Shown piece by piece: positions 61,745 through 64,000 of a stretch of DNA of 64,000 nucleotides. The translations under genes and the position numbers were made by a program. Every line of letters starts with the position of its first letter. The stretch's first letter is position 1. This DNA is from a bacterium. Lineage in GTDB: Bacteria; Planctomycetota; Planctomycetia; Pirellulales; Pirellulaceae. The stretch spans positions 434,001-498,000 of the forward strand of contig JAUIGN010000002.1 in assembly GCA_030430075.1 (NCBI GenBank). The letters run 5' to 3'. Below the pieces are notes generated by a model, which was given only the letters and a program-made list of their open reading frames with translations, had not been told where the DNA came from and did no database searches.

Positions 61745-62914
61745 TCACGACGGATCGATGGCGGCGGAGACCGGCACCTCAGCGCCCAGAAGTGCCTGCC
61801 GGGCCGCCAGGCCTCGTTTGACGGCCGCCTCCGACGTTTCCGCCAGAGCCGTCAAGTGTCCCATCTTCCGGCCCACCCTCGGCTCGCGCTTCCCGTAGAG
61901 GTGCAACTTGACATCCTCAATCGCCAGTGCCTGTGACCAGTCGGGTTCTCCCCCCTGCCAGACATCACCCAGCAGATTCACCATCGCCGCGGGCCGCAAC
62001 TGGGTCGTCGCACCAAGGGGCAAGCCGCAAATCGAACGCACCTGCTGCTCAAACTGGCACGAGACGTGGGCATCGATCGTAAGATGGCCGGAATTATGGG
62101 GACGCGGCGCCAGCTCGTTGACCAGCAAGCCGTCGTCATGCGTCAAGAAGAACTCGACACACAACACACCCACCACGTCGAGCTGCTCGACAATCGAGCG
62201 AGCCATCTCGACCGCCTCCGCCGCAACGGACGGCGCGAGATCGGTGGGCGTGATCGAGACATCGAGAATATGATTGCGATGCCGATTCTCGATCGGCCCG
62301 TAGGCCGCAAAGCTCCCGTCCTGGCCCCGGACGGCAACGACGGAGAGCTCGGCTTTGAATTCGACAAATTGCTCCAGCACGGCTTCGTCGCAGTCCAGTT
62401 GAGACCAGGCGGACGCCGCACCGGCCGGCGCATCGATCTTGACCTGCCCCTTGCCGTCGTAGCCCCAGGCCGCCGTCTTGAGAATTGCCGGAAAATCATC
62501 GGCGCCAAGCGGCTCGAGGTCCGACAGCGCACGGATCGCCCGGAACGGCGTGGTGGGAATCCCCATCGAACGCAAGAACGACTTCTCCCGTAGCCGATGC
62601 TGAGTCGTGTGCAAGACCTGGCCGCCCGGTCGGACCGGGACGACCTTGTCCACAACCTCAATCGTGCCGGCCGGTACGTTTTCAAACTCAAACGTGACAG
62701 CGTCCACCTGTCCGGCGAACCGGGCGACGGCATCAAGGTCGTCGTAGGCCGCCTGAATCTCCACGTCCGCAACCTGCCCGGTCGGCGTGTCATCATCCGG
62801 AGAAAAAACATGGACGCGATATCCGAGCCGCCGGGCGGCGATCGCAAACATGCGTCCCAACTGGCCGCTCCCCAGTACGCCAATCGTCGACCCTGGTAGA
62901 ATCGGGCAACTCAT
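61745..62914 (-). CDS. purK: N5-carboxyaminoimidazole ribonucleotide synthase
   Basis: 389 aa from the ATG at 62914; the 116-residue upstream extension overlaps purE and is not used. The reaction is ATP-dependent conversion of AIR and bicarbonate to N5-CAIR in purine synthesis. Motifs: [20 protein letters not shown] at the N-terminal Rossmann-like domain, then ATP-grasp sequences [50 protein letters not shown] and [12 protein letters not shown], which end with the substrate-binding block. Translation is probably coupled to purE: purE ends and purK begins in a 4-bp ATGA overlap, with GGAGG ten bases before the purK ATG inside the end of purE. Confidence 0.96.
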   Translation of the reverse strand: MSCPILPGSTIGVLGSGQLGRMFAIAARRLGYRVHVFSPDDDTPTGQVADVEIQAAYDDLDAVARFAGQVDAVTFEFENVPAGTIEVVDKVVPVRPGGQVLHTTQHRLREKSFLRSMGIPTTPFRAIRALSDLEPLGADDFPAILKTAAWGYDGKGQVKIDAPAGAASAWSQLDCDEAVLEQFVEFKAELSVVAVRGQDGSFAAYGPIENRHRNHILDVSITPTDLAPSVAAEAVEMARSIVEQLDVVGVLCVEFFLTHDDGLLVNELAPRPHNSGHLTIDAHVSCQFEQQVRSICGLPLGATTQLRPAAMVNLLGDVWQGGEPDWSQALAIEDVKLHLYGKREPRVGRKMGHLTALAETSEAAVKRGLAARQALLGAEVPVSAAIDPS

Positions 62915-63405
62915 AACGTGGAATCCTCCATTACCTTGCGCGTTTGCTGGTCGGCGAATTCCTTCAGCTTCGCCCGCAGGTCGGGCAGTTCGTTGCCCAG
63001 CATCCGGATCGCCAACAGGGCCGCGTTCTTGGCTCCCGAATCGCCGATGGCCAGGGTCCCAACCGGCACCCCGCCCGGCATCTGCACGATCGATAAGAGC
63101 GAGTCGAGGCCGGAGAGGGCCCGCGACCGCACCGGGACACCCAGGACGGGCAACGTCGTCAGCGAAGCGATCATGCCCGGCAAATGGGCCGCCCCACCTG
63201 CCCCCGCGATGATGACCTTCAGCCCCCGCGCTTCCGCCTGCCGTGCATAGTCGACCATCCATTCGGGTGTCCGATGCGCCGAAACGACACGCCGTTCGTG
63301 GGCCACACCAAACTGTTCCAGCAGGTCGGCCGCATGCTGCATCGTGGGCCAGTCCGATTTGCTGCCCATCACGATTCCGACCAGGGGAGCAGTCTCTGCG
63401 GTCAT
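62911..63405 (-). CDS. purE: N5-carboxyaminoimidazole ribonucleotide mutase
   Basis: 164 aa, the standard size. It rearranges N5-CAIR to 4-carboxy-AIR, the step after PurK. Signatures: [58 protein letters not shown] and [20 protein letters not shown], with the class I residues Ser-Asp and His-Arg-Thr intact. It overlaps hpf upstream and purK downstream by four bases each (ATGA), so the three genes should be translated in a coupled way. Confidence 0.97.
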   Translation of the reverse strand: MTAETAPLVGIVMGSKSDWPTMQHAADLLEQFGVAHERRVVSAHRTPEWMVDYARQAEARGLKVIIAGAGGAAHLPGMIASLTTLPVLGVPVRSRALSGLDSLLSIVQMPGGVPVGTLAIGDSGAKNAALLAIRMLGNELPDLRAKLKEFADQQTRKVMEDSTL

Positions 63406-63758
63406 GGCATCTCCTTCAAATTGAGTGGCTTGGTGACCGGCCGGCGGTCGCCGCCCGCAGACATCCGGTCCCGCTCGATGGCTCGTGCAACCGCGCGACC
63501 CGCTCGACCAGCAACATGGCTGATCCCCTCATCGATCTCCGCGTGGGACATCACGACGCGCACCGCCGGCAGTCGCCCCAACGTCACCGTCAATTCGCTC
63601 GTCACCTCACCGCCGCTGCCGTGACCAGCCGAGACGACCAGCGTCACACGGCGGATTTTGGAATCAAACCGTGACAAAGCAAACAGCAGCCTCCGTTCGG
63701 CGAGTTCGATGAATCCCTCCGTCAGCAGGTTGTGCGGGTCACGCAACGAAATTCGCAT
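63402..63758 (-). CDS. HPF/RaiA-family ribosome hibernation factor-like protein (short form)
   Basis: 118 aa from the ATG at 63758, preceded by GGGAG six bases upstream; an in-frame start 51 bp further out is less likely. The body resembles the HPF/YfiA fold: a conserved helix [19 protein letters not shown], then [25 protein letters not shown] and [23 protein letters not shown]-family proteins bind the 30S A and P sites and put ribosomes to rest in stationary phase. The protein is short, with no C-terminal dimerisation domain. Its stop overlaps purE by four bases, an unusual link between translation dormancy and purine synthesis. The family call rests on pattern, not on a search. Confidence 0.72.
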   Translation of the reverse strand: MRISLRDPHNLLTEGFIELAERRLLFALSRFDSKIRRVTLVVSAGHGSGGEVTSELTVTLGRLPAVRVVMSHAEIDEGISHVAGRAGRAVARAIERDRMSAGGDRRPVTKPLNLKEMP

Positions 63759-63881
63759 CAGAGACTCCCGACGGTGGAGATGTATCAGCATAACTGTCCC
63801 TGTGTACATTCAGCCAGTACCATTAGGCCAATAGAATTTGGTGCATGCATCCATAGAAAAAGCAAATATCCGGACAATCCC
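63759..63881. promoter_or_regulatory. Divergent regulatory region between hpf-like/purEK and the LysR-type regulator
   Basis: 123 bp separating two divergent starts, AT-rich compared with the surroundings. LysR-type regulators usually bind such spacers at T-N11-A motifs; ATTAGGCCAAT at 63822-63832 is a candidate half palindrome, though imperfect. No firm -35/-10 assignment is possible. Confidence 0.35.
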
Positions 63882-64000
63882 ATGGAATGGCTGAACTATC
63901 ATCATCTGCTCTACTTCTGGATGGTCGCGAAAGAGGGCGGGATTTCTCGAGCCGCCGAACAACTTCACTTGGCGCAACCGACCCTCAGCAGCCAGATCAA
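63882..64000 (+). CDS. LysR-family transcriptional regulator, NhaR-like (5' part only)
   Basis: Only the first 39 codons are in the window: MEWLNYHHLLYFWMVAKEGG, then ISRAAEQLHLAQPTLSSQI. The pattern (helix, turn, S-R-A-A-E-x-L, QPTLSSQI) is the LysR winged-helix DNA-binding domain; the N-Y-H-H-L-L-Y-F-W start is characteristic of NhaR relatives, which respond to sodium or pH. The rest lies beyond 64000. It may regulate the divergent hpf-like/purEK operon or itself. Confidence 0.85.
   Translation, partial: MEWLNYHHLLYFWMVAKEGGISRAAEQLHLAQPTLSSQI

Overview
The window looks like chromosomal DNA of a planctomycete, most likely in or near the Pirellulales. It is GC-rich by eye. The evidence is the gene content: two sulfatases, a DUF1549/DUF1553 gene followed at once by a DUF1501 gene, a secreted dehydrogenase/HEAT/cytochrome c protein of the Pirellula-Verrucomicrobium type, a DUF1080 domain, a giant exoprotein that opens with a basic stretch plus an LEDRRLL motif and closes with two dockerin-like repeats, and a protein ending in a Cys/His/Tyr-rich C-terminal block. 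I saw no tRNA, rRNA, CRISPR array or insertion sequence.

Layout. 1-8.9 kb: the 5' part of a secreted WD40 protein, a D-aminoacylase-like/beta-lactamase-like fusion and a CBM9-like/amidohydrolase fusion, all on the minus strand, then a divergent sodium:solute symporter overlapped by a two-helix small protein. Together they could form a scavenging module. 9-14.6 kb: an outer-membrane barrel protein with a clear intrinsic terminator, a repeat-rich spacer, a lone TIR-NTPase-TPR protein (the best immunity candidate) and an MscS channel. 14.9-32.1 kb: a catabolic and secreted-enzyme region with a sulfatase-DUF1080 fusion, a beta-propeller protein, a GDPD-SGNH esterase fusion, a second GDPD, a PPC/DUF1549-1553/DUF1501 operon, a large unknown lipoprotein and a second sulfatase.

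32.5-49.2 kb is one gene for a giant exoprotein of about 5,580 residues. Divergent from it is a 721-residue membrane-anchored or secreted protein with a disordered Pro/Thr/Ser-rich middle. 52-57.7 kb holds the dehydrogenase-cytochrome protein, a small lipoprotein and a TPR/His-motif protein. 57.8-64 kb is housekeeping: pyruvate carboxylase, then an hpf-like gene, purE and purK joined by 4-bp ATGA overlaps, and finally the first codons of a divergent LysR-type (NhaR-like) regulator cut by the window edge.

Most genes encode exported proteins, as expected for a heterotrophic planctomycete that degrades sulfated or esterified polymers. Several starts were moved inward from the longest reading frame, using Shine-Dalgarno sequences, signal peptides or overlap with neighbours. 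Family names rest on motifs read by eye; no database search was run.
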